Below, in pieces: positions 14,703-23,214 of a stretch of DNA of 32,603 bases. The DNA is from Terriglobales bacterium (GTDB lineage: Bacteria; Acidobacteriota; Terriglobia; Terriglobales; Acidobacteriaceae). Position numbers and translations under genes: made by a program. Under the pieces are notes generated by a model, which was not told the DNA's origin, did no database searches, and was given only the letters and a program-made list of their open reading frames with translations. Numbering within the stretch: position 1 is the first letter of the stretch; every line of letters begins with the position of its first letter. The stretch spans positions 1 through 32,603 of the forward strand of contig DASPRL010000099.1 of assembly GCA_035624475.1 (NCBI GenBank), in the 5' to 3' direction.

Positions 14703-15506
14703 CTAGCAGGAGTCACGGCGGAAATAGATCCAGAACTGGACCTGGGCTGAGACCGGCTCCCGGCCCTTCCTGGCGGGCTCGAAGCGCCACTTGGAGATGA
14801 TGTCGGCGGCGCGGTCGTCCAGGCCCAGTCCGAAGGGGTCGGTGATCAGCAGGGCGCGCAGGGAGCCGTCGGGACCGATTACGCCTGCCAGCCCCACCTC
14901 GCCCTCGATCTGGCTGCAGACGGCGATGGGAGCGTCGAGGGAGTCGCCGCGGCCGATCACCCGCGGCCAGGAGACGTCGCCGCGGCCGGGGGTGTACAGG
15001 GTCTCGCCAGGGAGGAAGTCGGCCAGCGCGAACTCCACCGACTGCCACTGGTTGGTGAGCACGAACCTCCAGTAGGAGGGGGTGAAGTCGGCGAGCCTCT
15101 CGTCGGCGCGCAGGAAGACGCGGGCCAGCAGGCGCAGGGCGTCGGCGCGGGTGCGCGGCGGCTCCGGCCACTGCACCTCCACCGTGACCGGCCCGGCGTT
15201 GTGGTGGCGCAGATGCCCTGACGAGCCGAAGAGGAAGTGCTGGCGGCGGCCGCGCAGCACGATGGCGTCGCGGGTGAGGGAGACTTCCTGCACGCGGATC
15301 TGGGCGTCGGTGGTCCAGGGGCCCACGGGGCCCGCTTCCAGGGGCAGGCCCAAGGAATCGAAGCGCAGCCGCTCGCCCGAGTAGAAGGTGCGCAGGGTCA
15401 CCATCTGGTCGGCGAACGTCTGCCGAAGCTGTGCTTCCAAAGCCGCGTCCTGGCCCCGGGCGGGCAGGGGCAGAAGCAGCAGGACGAGGGCCAGCAGCCG
15501 GCGCAT
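14703..15506 (-). CDS. Secreted protein with TonB C-terminal-like domain
   Basis: The longest open frame starts at 15683, but this would run into msrP. The ATG at 15506 gives a signal peptide directly (MRRLLALVLLLLPLPARGQD), so I use it: 267 residues. The middle holds a beta-rich part (VTVEVQWPEPP, FTPSYWRFVLTNQW). The last 90 residues resemble a TonB-C/energy-transducer fold, with GLAGVIGPDGSLRALLITD, then DIISKWRFEPARKGREPVSAQVQFWIYF. In this phylum many secreted proteins carry such a tail without the TonB proline region, so an energy-transfer role is not implied. Function unknown. Confidence 0.75.
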   Translation of the reverse strand: MRRLLALVLLLLPLPARGQDAALEAQLRQTFADQMVTLRTFYSGERLRFDSLGLPLEAGPVGPWTTDAQIRVQEVSLTRDAIVLRGRRQHFLFGSSGHLRHHNAGPVTVEVQWPEPPRTRADALRLLARVFLRADERLADFTPSYWRFVLTNQWQSVEFALADFLPGETLYTPGRGDVSWPRVIGRGDSLDAPIAVCSQIEGEVGLAGVIGPDGSLRALLITDPFGLGLDDRAADIISKWRFEPARKGREPVSAQVQFWIYFRRDSC

Positions 15507-15627
15507 GCCCCCTATTCTAGCGGGCGGGAGGCAGGGGGCTTTCGTGTAACTTAGGGGCGCGCGGGGCGTCCCAGAAGCATCCAATCCAGGGACGCGGGCC
15601 ACGTTCTTCCAAGCGAGGAAAGCGAGC

Positions 15628-16590
15628 ATGCTGATCAAGAAAGCGGCAGACATCCTGGCATCGGAGATCACGCCCCAGAGCATCTACCTGAACCGGCGGA
15701 AGTTCCTGGCCGGGGCGGCGGCGGTGGGAGCGCTGGCCGTGGGCGGAGTGAAGCTCGCCGAGATGCTGCAGCCGGACCAGGGCGCGGCGGCCGCGGCCGC
15801 CAGGATCGATGGCATCCAGAAAAGCGCCTTTTCCACCGACGAGAAGCCCACCCCCTTCAAGGACATCACCAACTACAACAATTACTACGAGTTCTCCACC
15901 GACAAGTACGAGCCGGCGGGGCTGGCGGCGGCCTTCCACCCGCGTCCCTGGACGGTGAAGGTGGAGGGCCTGGTGAAGAAGCCGCAGACTTACGACCTGG
16001 ACACCATCCTGAAGATGGCGCCGCCGGAGGAGCGCGTCTACCGCCACCGCTGCGTGGAGGGATGGTCGATGGTGATCCCCTGGGTGGGCTTCCCGCTGGG
16101 CGCCTTCCTCAAGCAGGTGGAGCCGCTGGGCAAGGCCCAGTACGTGGCCTTCGAGACCGTGTACCGGCCCAACGAGATGCCGGGGCAGCGCTCCGACGTG
16201 CTGGCGTGGCCGTACGCGGACGGGCTGCGGCTGGACGAAGCCATGCACCCGCTGGCGCTGCTGGCCTTCGGTCTCTACGGCGACACCCTGCCCAACGTGG
16301 ACGGAGCGCCGCTGCGCCTGGTGGTGCCCTGGAAGTACGGCTTCAAGAGCATCAAGGCCATCGTCAAGATCAAGCTGGTGGGGAAGCAACCGCCCTGCTC
16401 CTGGAACGTCGCCATTCCCCAGGAGTACGGCTTCTACTCCAACGTGAATCCCAACAAGGACCACCCGCGCTGGAGCCAGGCCACGGAGCGGCGCATCGGG
16501 GAGTTCTTCAAGCGCAAGACCCTGATGTTCAACGGCTACGACCAGGTGGCCTCGCTCTATAGCGGCATGGACCTGCAGAAGAACTTCTGA
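15628..16590 (+). CDS. msrP: Methionine-sulfoxide reductase catalytic subunit MsrP (YedY)
   Basis: MsrP is a periplasmic molybdopterin enzyme that repairs oxidised methionines in envelope proteins. The 320-residue protein has a twin-arginine signal ([19 protein letters not shown], Arg23-Arg24), as expected for export of a folded Mo-protein. The Mo-ligand cysteine is in [15 protein letters not shown] (Cys142). Other family segments are [36 protein letters not shown] and [23 protein letters not shown] at its end overlaps the msrQ start, so the two are translationally coupled. Confidence 0.95.
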   Translation: MLIKKAADILASEITPQSIYLNRRKFLAGAAAVGALAVGGVKLAEMLQPDQGAAAAAARIDGIQKSAFSTDEKPTPFKDITNYNNYYEFSTDKYEPAGLAAAFHPRPWTVKVEGLVKKPQTYDLDTILKMAPPEERVYRHRCVEGWSMVIPWVGFPLGAFLKQVEPLGKAQYVAFETVYRPNEMPGQRSDVLAWPYADGLRLDEAMHPLALLAFGLYGDTLPNVDGAPLRLVVPWKYGFKSIKAIVKIKLVGKQPPCSWNVAIPQEYGFYSNVNPNKDHPRWSQATERRIGEFFKRKTLMFNGYDQVASLYSGMDLQKNF

Positions 16591-17222
16591 TGACGAACCG
16601 GCGGATCGTCGGGCTGAAGGTGGGAGTGTGGCTGGCGTGCCTCACGCCGCTGGGGTTCCTCGTCTGGAAGGGACTGACCGACCGGCTGGGGGCCAATCCC
16701 ATCTCCGTGATCACCCTCTCCACCGGGCTGTGGACGCTGACCTTCCTGATGATCACGCTCGCCATCACGCCCTTGCGGCGGCTGACGGGGCAGGCGTGGC
16801 TGATCCGCTTCCGGCGGCTGGTGGGGCTCTTCGCCTTCTTCTACGGGTGCCTGCACCTGACCACTTACGTGTGGCTGGACCAGTTCTTCGACGTGCACAG
16901 CATGCTGAAGGACGTGTACAAGCGGCCCTTCATCACCGCCGGCTTCACGGCGTGGGTGCTCATGCTGCCGCTGGCGCTGACCTCGACGGCGTGGGCCATC
17001 CGCAAGCTGGGCGGGAAGAACTGGCAGTGGCTGCACCGGCTGATCTACCTGAGCGCGACGGCGGGGACCATCCATTTTTATTGGCTGGTGAAGAAGGACG
17101 TCACCGTGCCGGTGCGGTACCTGGTGGTGCTGGGGGTGCTGCTGGGTGCGCGCGTGGCGCTGTGGGCGTGGCAGCGGCGGCGGGTAGCGGCCCCGGCGCT
17201 GCAGCCGGAAGCGGCGGATTAG
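16590..17222 (+). CDS. msrQ: Haem-binding membrane subunit MsrQ (YedZ)
   Basis: A 210-residue integral membrane protein with about six hydrophobic helices. It passes quinol electrons to periplasmic MsrP. Haem-ligand-type histidines sit in FYGCLHLTTYVWLD, WQWLHRLIYLSA and TIHFYWLVKKD. The start ATG shares one base with the msrP stop. The arginine-rich end (WQRRR) is cytoplasmic by the positive-inside rule. Confidence 0.94.
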   Translation: MTNRRIVGLKVGVWLACLTPLGFLVWKGLTDRLGANPISVITLSTGLWTLTFLMITLAITPLRRLTGQAWLIRFRRLVGLFAFFYGCLHLTTYVWLDQFFDVHSMLKDVYKRPFITAGFTAWVLMLPLALTSTAWAIRKLGGKNWQWLHRLIYLSATAGTIHFYWLVKKDVTVPVRYLVVLGVLLGARVALWAWQRRRVAAPALQPEAAD

Positions 17223-17226
17223 AAAC

Positions 17227-17268
17227 GGTCGTTGGTCGTCAGTCGTTGGTCGTTGGCCTTCGGTCGTC
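17227..17268. repeat. GGTCGTT heptamer array
   Basis: Six heptamers in a row: GGTCGTT, GGTCGTC, AGTCGTT, GGTCGTT, GGCCTTC and GGTCGTC. More GTCGTTG words run to about 17290, and then CTAGCTAC-type words continue to 17335. The array starts 5 bases after the msrQ stop and fills most of the gap to the next gene. Confidence 0.9.
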
Positions 17269-17381
17269 GGCAAGAGTCGTTGGTCGTTGGCCCTACTCCC
17301 CTTAGCTCCTGGCAACCAGCTACTAGCTACCTCTTGCCAAGTATCGCGGCACAGGCCAGAATCTCTTCCCCGGAGAAGGCG

Positions 17382-17657
17382 ATGGCGCGAGAGTACAGAA
17401 CCGGCGACTGCGTGCTGGCCATGACCACGGGGCCGGACCTGGTCCTCTCTCTCACCTGCAACCTGGCGCAGCGCTGGCAAGTCACGGTCTTCGATTCCGC
17501 GAAGAAGAAAGCCACGCTCACCGACCACGAAGAGCCCACGCTGGAGGCCGCCAAGCGCTTTGCCACCGGCTTCGTCGCGTCCCAATACGGCGTGGATGTG
17601 GGCGGCGCCACCTGGAAGGAAGTGCTGAAGGTGCGGCCCTCGGGGCCCTCGGGATGA
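17382..17657 (+). CDS. 91-residue hypothetical protein coupled to the DUF2252 gene
   Basis: Start ATG at 17382 with GGAGAAGG just upstream. The protein begins MAREYRTGDCVLAMTTGPDL and contains AQRWQVTVFDSAKKKATLTD and EEPTLEAAKRFATGFVASQY. It looks like a small alpha/beta domain with a four-strand start and a helix; I do not recognise it. The stop overlaps the DUF2252 start by ATGA, so the two proteins are made together and probably act together. Confidence 0.65.
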   Translation: MAREYRTGDCVLAMTTGPDLVLSLTCNLAQRWQVTVFDSAKKKATLTDHEEPTLEAAKRFATGFVASQYGVDVGGATWKEVLKVRPSGPSG

Positions 17658-18724
17658 ACATCCACAAGGCGACCAAGCGCTACGAGGCCTGGGTGGGCAA
17701 GCGCACTACGCTGGTGCCGGCCGACCTGAAGAGCAAGCACGAGCGCATGGCGGAATCGCCGTTCCTCTTCTTCCGCGGCACCTTCTACCGCTGGGCGCAG
17801 CTCTGGCCCAGGGTCTGTCCGGAGCTGGCCGCGGCCCCGGAGGTGCTGGGCGTCGGCGACCTGCACGTGGAGAACTTCGGCACCTGGCGCGACGTGGAGG
17901 GCCGGCTGGTGTGGGGCATGAACGACCTGGACGAGGTCTACTGGATGTCCTACGCCAACGACCTGGTGCGGCTGGCGGCCAGCGCCCAACTGGCCGCCGA
18001 AGCCGCTCACCTGGACCTGATCGCCAAGGACGCGGCCGAGGCCATCCTGGAAGGCTACCGCGAAGGCCTGGAGGCAGGCGGTCGCGCCTTCGTGCTCGAC
18101 GGCCGGCATCCCTGGCTGCGCGAGGTGGCGGTGAGCGAATTGCGCGAGCCTGTCCGCTACTGGAAGAAGATGGAAGCTCTGCCCCGCGCCCGCGAGGTCC
18201 CGGAGAGCGCGCGCGAGGCCCTGGAAGCGCTGCTGCCGGAGCGCAGCTTGCAGTACAACCTGCGCACGCGGGTGGCGGGCATGGGCAGCCTGGGCCACCA
18301 GCGCTTCGTCGCCCTGGCCGAGTGGAGGGGCGGGCGGGTGGCGCGCGAGGCCAAGGCGCTGGTGCCCTCCGCCTGGGTCTGGGCCAGCGACCAGCCACGC
18401 TCACAGGAGATCCTCTACAACTCCATGCTCAGCCGGGCGGTGCGCTGCCCCGACCCCTTCGTGCACCTGCGCGGGCACTGGGTGGTGCGGCGGCTGGCCC
18501 CGGACTGCTCCCGCATCGAGCTGGCCACGCTGCCCAAGGAACGCCATGACCTCCACCTGCTGCACTCCATGGGCTTCGAGACGGCCAACGCGCACCTCGG
18601 CAGCGAGAATGCTATCCGCAAGATAAAGAAGGATTTAGACGAGCGTCCCGGCAACTGGCTGGGCAAGGCGGCGGCTCGCATGGCCGACGCCCTGCGGGAC
18701 GATTGGAAGGAGTGGAAGGGTTAG
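17654..18724 (+). CDS. DUF2252 family protein (kinase-like fold)
   Basis: A 356-residue protein. The family signature GDLHVENFGTWRD lies near residues 73-85, followed by GMNDLDEVYWMSYANDLVRL. This GDxHxxN...D-x-D pattern resembles the catalytic loop and metal-binding site of aminoglycoside-phosphotransferase/protein-kinase folds. The substrate is not known for the family. A later conserved region is DPFVHLRGHWVVRRL. It stands ahead of ppk1 on the same strand, with a 121-base gap that may hold a structured leader. This location suggests a link to polyphosphate or stress, but this is context only. Confidence 0.85.
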   Translation: MNIHKATKRYEAWVGKRTTLVPADLKSKHERMAESPFLFFRGTFYRWAQLWPRVCPELAAAPEVLGVGDLHVENFGTWRDVEGRLVWGMNDLDEVYWMSYANDLVRLAASAQLAAEAAHLDLIAKDAAEAILEGYREGLEAGGRAFVLDGRHPWLREVAVSELREPVRYWKKMEALPRAREVPESAREALEALLPERSLQYNLRTRVAGMGSLGHQRFVALAEWRGGRVAREAKALVPSAWVWASDQPRSQEILYNSMLSRAVRCPDPFVHLRGHWVVRRLAPDCSRIELATLPKERHDLHLLHSMGFETANAHLGSENAIRKIKKDLDERPGNWLGKAAARMADALRDDWKEWKG

Positions 18725-18754
18725 CGGAGGGAGTTCCGCCCGCTCCCGCGAGGG

Positions 18755-18836
18755 GTGGTCGTCGTAGTATCCTTGGGGGAGCGTCAGGCGACCCGCTAGC
18801 CGGTTCCCGACCACGATACCGCTTCCCCAATACTGC
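18755..18836 (+). promoter_or_regulatory. Possible structured leader of ppk1 with two interleaved helices
   Basis: GTGGTCG (18755-18761) is complementary to CGACCAC (18808-18814). A second, bulged helix pairs 18764-18783 (GTAGTAT... GGGGAGCG) with 18820-18836 (CGCTTCCCC... ATACTGC). The arms interleave, so the helices either form a pseudoknot or exclude each other. The second helix ends nine bases before the ppk1 ATG, where there is no clear Shine-Dalgarno sequence. I match no known riboswitch; GC-rich DNA makes chance pairing possible. Confidence 0.3.
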
Positions 18837-18845
18837 AGCACCTCT

Positions 18846-21011
18846 ATGGCCCGCATCTCGCTGGAAAACCCGGCCTGCTACCTGAACCGTGAACTGTCGT
18901 GGATGGCCTTCAACCGGCGGGTGCTGGAGGAGGCCGAGGACGAGCGCAATCCCCTGCTGGAGCGGGTGAAGTTCCTGGCCATCACCGCCAGCAACCTCGA
19001 CGAATTCTTCGAGGTGCGCATCGCCGGCCTGCTGCAGCAGATCGAAGACGCCTACACCGAGCCGGGAACGGACGGGTTGACCCCCACGGAGGAGCGCGAC
19101 CTGCTGGCGCGCGAGACCCACGACTTCGTGGCAGCGCAGTACCGCTGCTGGAACCAGCGGCTGCGTCCGGCGCTGGCCGAGCAGGGCATTCGGGTGCTGG
19201 GGCTGGACGAACTGGACGCCGCCAACCGCGCCTTCGTGCAGGAGTACTGCGACAAGGAGCTGGATCCCCTGCTCACCCCGGTCACCGTGGACCCGGCGCA
19301 TCCTTTCCCGCGGGTGATCAACAAGGCCCTGTGCCTGGCGCTGCTGCTGAGGCGGCGGCGGCGCTCGGCGGCCGCCTACATGGGAGTGGTGACCGTGCCG
19401 CGGGCGCTGCCGCGGGTGGTGCGCCTGCCCTCCAGCCACGGCACCACCGACTACGTCTTCCTCGCCGACCTGGTGACGGCGCACGCCCAGCGCATGTACC
19501 AGGGTTACGAGATCGTCTCGGCGGCGGCCTTCCGCGTCACTCGCAACTCCAACCTCTACCTGGAAGAGGAAGAGTCGCGCAACCTGCTGGAGTCGGTGCG
19601 CACGGAACTGCACAACCGGCGCAAGGGGGACGCGGTGCGGCTGGAGATCGAGGCCGAGGCCTCGGCGGAGATCATCGAGCGGCTGCGCACCAACTTCAGC
19701 CTGGAGCCCTGGCAGGTGTATCCCACCGAGGGCGCCGTGAACCTCTCCCGCCTGTTCAACATCTACGAGCAGACCGAGCGCCCCGAGCTGAAGTACCGCG
19801 CCTTCGTGCCGCGGGAGCTGCACCTGACCGCCAAGTCCAAGGACCTGTTCGAGGAGTTGCGGCGGCACGACGTGCTGCTGCACCATCCCTTCGACAGCTA
19901 CGACGCGGTGGTCTCGTTCCTGCAGGCGGCGGCCGAGGACGAGCGCGTGCTCTCCATCAAGCAGACGCTCTACCGCACCAGCGAGGACTCGCCCATCATG
20001 CGGGCCCTGATCGAAGCGGCGGCGCACAAGGAAGTCACGGTGGTGGTGGAGGTGAAAGCGCGCTTCGACGAGGCCTCCAACATCCGCTGGGCGCGCAGCC
20101 TGGAGGACGCCGGGGTGCAGGTCTTCCACGGGCTGGTGGGGCTGAAGACGCATTGCAAGCTGGCGCTGCTGGTGCGCCGCGATCCCGACGGCGAAGTGCG
20201 CCGCTACGCCCACCTGGGCACCGGCAACTACAACCCCGTCACCGCGCGCTTCTACACCGACCTGAGCCTGCTGACCGCCGACTCGGAGATGACCGGGGCG
20301 GTGCACGGCGTCTTCAACTTCCTCACCGCCTACTCGGAGCAGCCGCACTACGATCCCCTGCTGGTCTCGCCGCTGGACCTGGCGGAACGGTCGCTGGAAC
20401 TGATCGCGCGCGAGGCCGAGCACGCCAAGCGCGGGCGTCCGGCGCGCATCGTGGCCAAGATGAACTCGCTCACCGACAAGAACCTCATCCAGGCGCTCTA
20501 CCGGGCCTCACAGGCGGGAGTGGAGATCGACCTGATCGTGCGCGGCATGTGCTGCCTGCGCCCGGGAATGCGGGGCGTGAGCGAGCGCATCCGCGTGCGC
20601 TCCCTGGTGGGGCGCTTCCTGGAGCACAGCCGCATCTTCTGGTTCGCCAACGGCGGCGAGGAGGAGATCTACGTGGGCAGCGCCGACTGGATGCCGCGCA
20701 ACCTCTACGAGCGCGTGGAGGTCACCTTCCCGCTGCGCGATGAACTGCTGAAGCAGCGCGTGCGCCAGGAGATCCTGGAAGCCTACCTCGCCGACAACGT
20801 GAAGGCGCGCCTGCTGCGTCCCGACGGCAGCTACCTGCCGGCGGGGCTGCTGGTGAACGGCAGCGCGCGCCGCAGCAAGGCGCGGGCGGCCTCCCCCTTC
20901 CATGCCCAGGAGTTTCTCATCGGGCTGGCGGAGGGCCGGCAGGTGCTGGACCAGATGCCCGGACACGCCCCCCGGCGCGCCCGCTCCAGTAGAATCAGGG
21001 AGACGCGGTAA
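18846..21011 (+). CDS. ppk1: Polyphosphate kinase 1
   Basis: Ppk1 reversibly makes polyphosphate from ATP at the inner membrane. The 721-residue protein has the four expected domains. It starts with ENPACYLNRELSWMAFNRRV. The active-site histidine in GLKTHCKLALLVRRD is His436 and the second in FLEHSRIFWFANGG is His594, close to His435 and His592 of E. coli Ppk. Other signatures are HHPFDSYDAVVSFLQAAAED, YRTSEDSPIMRALIEAA and HLGTGNYNPVTARFYTDLSL. The end carries a basic extension of about 30 residues (QMPGHAPRRARSSRIRETR). sixA follows after 6 bases. Confidence 0.97.
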   Translation: MARISLENPACYLNRELSWMAFNRRVLEEAEDERNPLLERVKFLAITASNLDEFFEVRIAGLLQQIEDAYTEPGTDGLTPTEERDLLARETHDFVAAQYRCWNQRLRPALAEQGIRVLGLDELDAANRAFVQEYCDKELDPLLTPVTVDPAHPFPRVINKALCLALLLRRRRRSAAAYMGVVTVPRALPRVVRLPSSHGTTDYVFLADLVTAHAQRMYQGYEIVSAAAFRVTRNSNLYLEEEESRNLLESVRTELHNRRKGDAVRLEIEAEASAEIIERLRTNFSLEPWQVYPTEGAVNLSRLFNIYEQTERPELKYRAFVPRELHLTAKSKDLFEELRRHDVLLHHPFDSYDAVVSFLQAAAEDERVLSIKQTLYRTSEDSPIMRALIEAAAHKEVTVVVEVKARFDEASNIRWARSLEDAGVQVFHGLVGLKTHCKLALLVRRDPDGEVRRYAHLGTGNYNPVTARFYTDLSLLTADSEMTGAVHGVFNFLTAYSEQPHYDPLLVSPLDLAERSLELIAREAEHAKRGRPARIVAKMNSLTDKNLIQALYRASQAGVEIDLIVRGMCCLRPGMRGVSERIRVRSLVGRFLEHSRIFWFANGGEEEIYVGSADWMPRNLYERVEVTFPLRDELLKQRVRQEILEAYLADNVKARLLRPDGSYLPAGLLVNGSARRSKARAASPFHAQEFLIGLAEGRQVLDQMPGHAPRRARSSRIRETR

Positions 21012-21017
21012 GCCATC

Positions 21018-21533
21018 ATGACCATCTACTTCCTCCGCCACGCCAGCGCCGGCCAGCCCAAGAAAGGGAACCCCGAAAAGGACGCGAAGCGCGCCCTCGA
21101 CCCCGACGGCATCGAGCAGTGCCGCTACATCGGCAGCGCCCTGGCGGCGCTGGACATCACGGTGGAGGCGCTGCTCTCCAGCCCGCTCAAGCGGGCGACG
21201 CAGACGGCGTCGCTGGTGGGCAACGAGATCGGCTACGACGGCAAGATGCAACTGGAAGCGGCGCTGCGCCCCGGGGCCGGCTTCGAGGACTTCCGCGCCC
21301 TGCTCGCCAAGTACGCCAAGTGCGAAGCCATCATGGTGGTGGGCCACAATCCCAACCTGAGCGAGTTCCTGAGCCTGCTGATCAGCGAGGGGCAGTCGGA
21401 CTCGGCGGTGGACCTGAAGAAGGGGGCGGTGGCGCGGGTGGAGATGCGCGGCAAGAGCGGCACCCTGGAGTGGCTGCTCACCCCCAAGTCGGTGCGCACC
21501 ATCCTGGCCAGCGCGGCGGGGAAGAAACGATAG
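21018..21533 (+). CDS. sixA: SixA-type phosphohistidine phosphatase
   Basis: A 171-residue histidine-phosphatase-superfamily protein. The catalytic RHAS motif is at the very start (MTIYFLRHASAG, His8). The second arginine is in SSPLKRATQTASL, and the second histidine is in IMVVGHNPNLSEF. SixA-type enzymes remove phosphate from histidine in phosphotransfer proteins. Since Ppk1 works through a phosphohistidine intermediate, its position 6 bases after ppk1 invites the idea that it acts on Ppk1 or on a polyphosphate-linked phosphorelay. This is inference only. Confidence 0.9.
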   Translation: MTIYFLRHASAGQPKKGNPEKDAKRALDPDGIEQCRYIGSALAALDITVEALLSSPLKRATQTASLVGNEIGYDGKMQLEAALRPGAGFEDFRALLAKYAKCEAIMVVGHNPNLSEFLSLLISEGQSDSAVDLKKGAVARVEMRGKSGTLEWLLTPKSVRTILASAAGKKR

Positions 21534-21540
21534 GACCGAG

Positions 21541-21632
21541 TAGCGAGTACCGAGTTCTTGCCTTTCGCCTTCTGCCTCTAGCTTCTTCCGCGCGCAGCGC
21601 GAACCCCTGACTCCAGACTCCTAACTCCCCGT
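21541..21632. repeat. Repeat-filled convergent gap between sixA and ppx
   Basis: Heptameric words run through the gap: TAGCGAG/TACCGAG, then CTTGCCT, TTCGCCT, TCTGCCT and CTAGCTT, and finally CCTGACTCCAGACTCCTAACTCC close to the ppx stop. A small CGCGC-GCA-GCGCG hairpin lies near 21589-21601. No strong terminator with a T-run is visible for either gene. Confidence 0.7.
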
Positions 21633-23147
21633 TCACGCCAGCCCCGCCGCCAAATCACGCCCAAACACCTCGCGGAAGTAATTCCGCTCCTTGGCCAGCG
21701 CCCACAGCTCCAGCTCGGCGCCGCGGCGGGTCTTGAGCTTCAGCAGGACGCGTCCGCCCTCCAGGCGAGCGCGCAGGCCGGTGACGGTGGCGCGGCGCCC
21801 CTGGTTCAGCGCCCGGGCCAGGCGCAGCAACACCACCGCGCGGGGCACGAAGCGGCGGTCCTCGGGCGCCAGCTTCTTCATGATCTTGTCGGCGGCAGCG
21901 GGCCGGGAGTTGCCCACGTAGCGCGCGATGGTGGCGATGACGCGGCGCTGCCGCGGGGTATAGCCGAAGATCTCGGAGTTGGCGATGAGGTAGTAGGCGT
22001 GGCGATGGCGGCCGGTGCGGTTCAAATAGCTGCCCACTTCCTGCAGCATGGCCGCGGCCAGCAGCCACTCCTGGTAGTCGGGCGGGAGGTCGTGGACGGG
22101 CCGGAGGGCGGCAAACAGCCGCGCGGCCAGGCGGCGGACGTGGAGCGAGTACTTGAGGTCGGCGTCATAGCGGCGGGCGACGGCCAGCAGCGCGTCCCAG
22201 CGCTCGGACTCCACCTGGCGGCCCAGGCGGGTGGAGCGGTCGCAGTCGGCGGCCATCTGGGCCAGCACGCCGTCGCGCAGGCCCAGCGGGGAGTAGCGGA
22301 AGGCGCGCAGGTTGCAGCGCTCCATGAGCCCGGCAAAGACTTCGGCGCCGGCGATGATGATCTCGGCGCGGCGCGGGCCGATGCCGGCCAGCGCCGCCCG
22401 CTCCTCCAGCGGGAGCTTGGCCAGTTGCCGGGCCAGCTTCTGCGTGACCGCGCGGGAGACGGTGCCGGAGGCGGTGCGGCCCAGGCGGCGGGCGCGCGCC
22501 GCCAGCGCCGCCGCTGTCCCTGAGGTCGCCACCACCCGCTGCGGGCGGCCGGCGGCGATGCGCCGCACCACCCGGCCCACCTCCTCCCCCACGTACTCGC
22601 GCAGGCGCTCCAGCTCCTTTTTCTTGGGAGGGTCGTGGCCCAGGAACTCGCCCGTCAGCCGCACCGCGCCCAGGGGCAGGCTGAACATGTGGCGGATGTG
22701 ACCCTTTTCGGAAAGAGTGAGTTCGCAGGAACCGCCGCCCAGGTCCACCATGAGCACGCGGCGGGCGCGCACCCGGCCCAGGGTGAGCAGGCCGAGATGG
22801 ATGAGGCGGCCCTCTTCCAGCCCGGTGATGACCTCGACCGTCCAGCCGGTGGCGGCGCGCACCCAGTCGAGGAAGGCCTGGGCATTGCGGGCGTCGCGCA
22901 GGGCGCTGGTGGCGACCACGCGGACCTGGTCGGCGCCGCGCGCCAGGGTGGCCTTGCGGAAGCGCTCCAGGGCTTCCACCGTCTGCGCCATGGCGTCGGG
23001 CGAGAGCAGGCCGGTGCGGAAGACGGAGGCGCCCAGGCGGGTGACCTGGCGGTCCTCGTGCAGCCTGTGCAGGCGGCGGCGAAGCAGGCGCGCGATCTTC
23101 AGCCGCACGGAGTTGGCGCCGATGTCGACCGCGGCGAAAGTGGGCAT
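21633..23147 (-). CDS. ppx: Ppx/GppA exopolyphosphatase family protein
   Basis: Ppx shortens polyphosphate from the ends, and GppA cleaves pppGpp; sequence alone does not separate them. The 504-residue product has the ASKHA phosphate loops: AAVDIGANSVRLKIARL (N-terminus), VVATSALRDARNAQAFLDWV and VDLGGGSCELTLSEKG. The C-terminal part from about 320 is an HD-like helical domain (SLHVRRLAARLFAAL, LLAAAMLQEVGSYL, RHRHAYYLIANSEIFGYTP), the long two-module form. Neighbouring PPK2, CHAD and Ppk1 genes favour the polyphosphate role. It is the last gene of the minus-strand polyphosphate group. Confidence 0.92.
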   Translation of the reverse strand: MPTFAAVDIGANSVRLKIARLLRRRLHRLHEDRQVTRLGASVFRTGLLSPDAMAQTVEALERFRKATLARGADQVRVVATSALRDARNAQAFLDWVRAATGWTVEVITGLEEGRLIHLGLLTLGRVRARRVLMVDLGGGSCELTLSEKGHIRHMFSLPLGAVRLTGEFLGHDPPKKKELERLREYVGEEVGRVVRRIAAGRPQRVVATSGTAAALAARARRLGRTASGTVSRAVTQKLARQLAKLPLEERAALAGIGPRRAEIIIAGAEVFAGLMERCNLRAFRYSPLGLRDGVLAQMAADCDRSTRLGRQVESERWDALLAVARRYDADLKYSLHVRRLAARLFAALRPVHDLPPDYQEWLLAAAMLQEVGSYLNRTGRHRHAYYLIANSEIFGYTPRQRRVIATIARYVGNSRPAAADKIMKKLAPEDRRFVPRAVVLLRLARALNQGRRATVTGLRARLEGGRVLLKLKTRRGAELELWALAKERNYFREVFGRDLAAGLA

Positions 23148-23166
23148 GGACGGAAGGATTGTAAAC

Positions 23167-23214
23167 GTTTCAGGTTTCAGGTTTCACGTTTCAGGTGGAG
23201 TAGCTCCTAGCTCC
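23167..23214. repeat. GTTTCAG and TAGCTCC heptamer arrays
   Basis: Four heptamers, GTTTCAG, GTTTCAG, GTTTCAC and GTTTCAG, occupy 23167-23194. After six bases, TAGCTCC follows twice (23201-23214). On the minus strand the second array reads AGGAGCTAGGAGCTA, and this supplies the TAG stop of the esterase gene (23207-23209). Together they fill the whole gap upstream of ppx. Confidence 0.9.

Noticed and set aside
15507-15683. N-terminal extension of the TonB-C-like gene to 15683
   Set aside because: It overlaps msrP head to head; the ATG at 15506 starts a clean signal peptide.
18612-20423. Long open frame antisense to ppk1 (603 codons)
   Set aside because: It mirrors the strongly coding ppk1 frame and shows low-complexity composition with no recognisable motif.
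21589-21601. Terminator in the sixA/ppx convergent gap
   Set aside because: The CGCGC-GCA-GCGCG stem is only 5 bases and has no T-run on either side.
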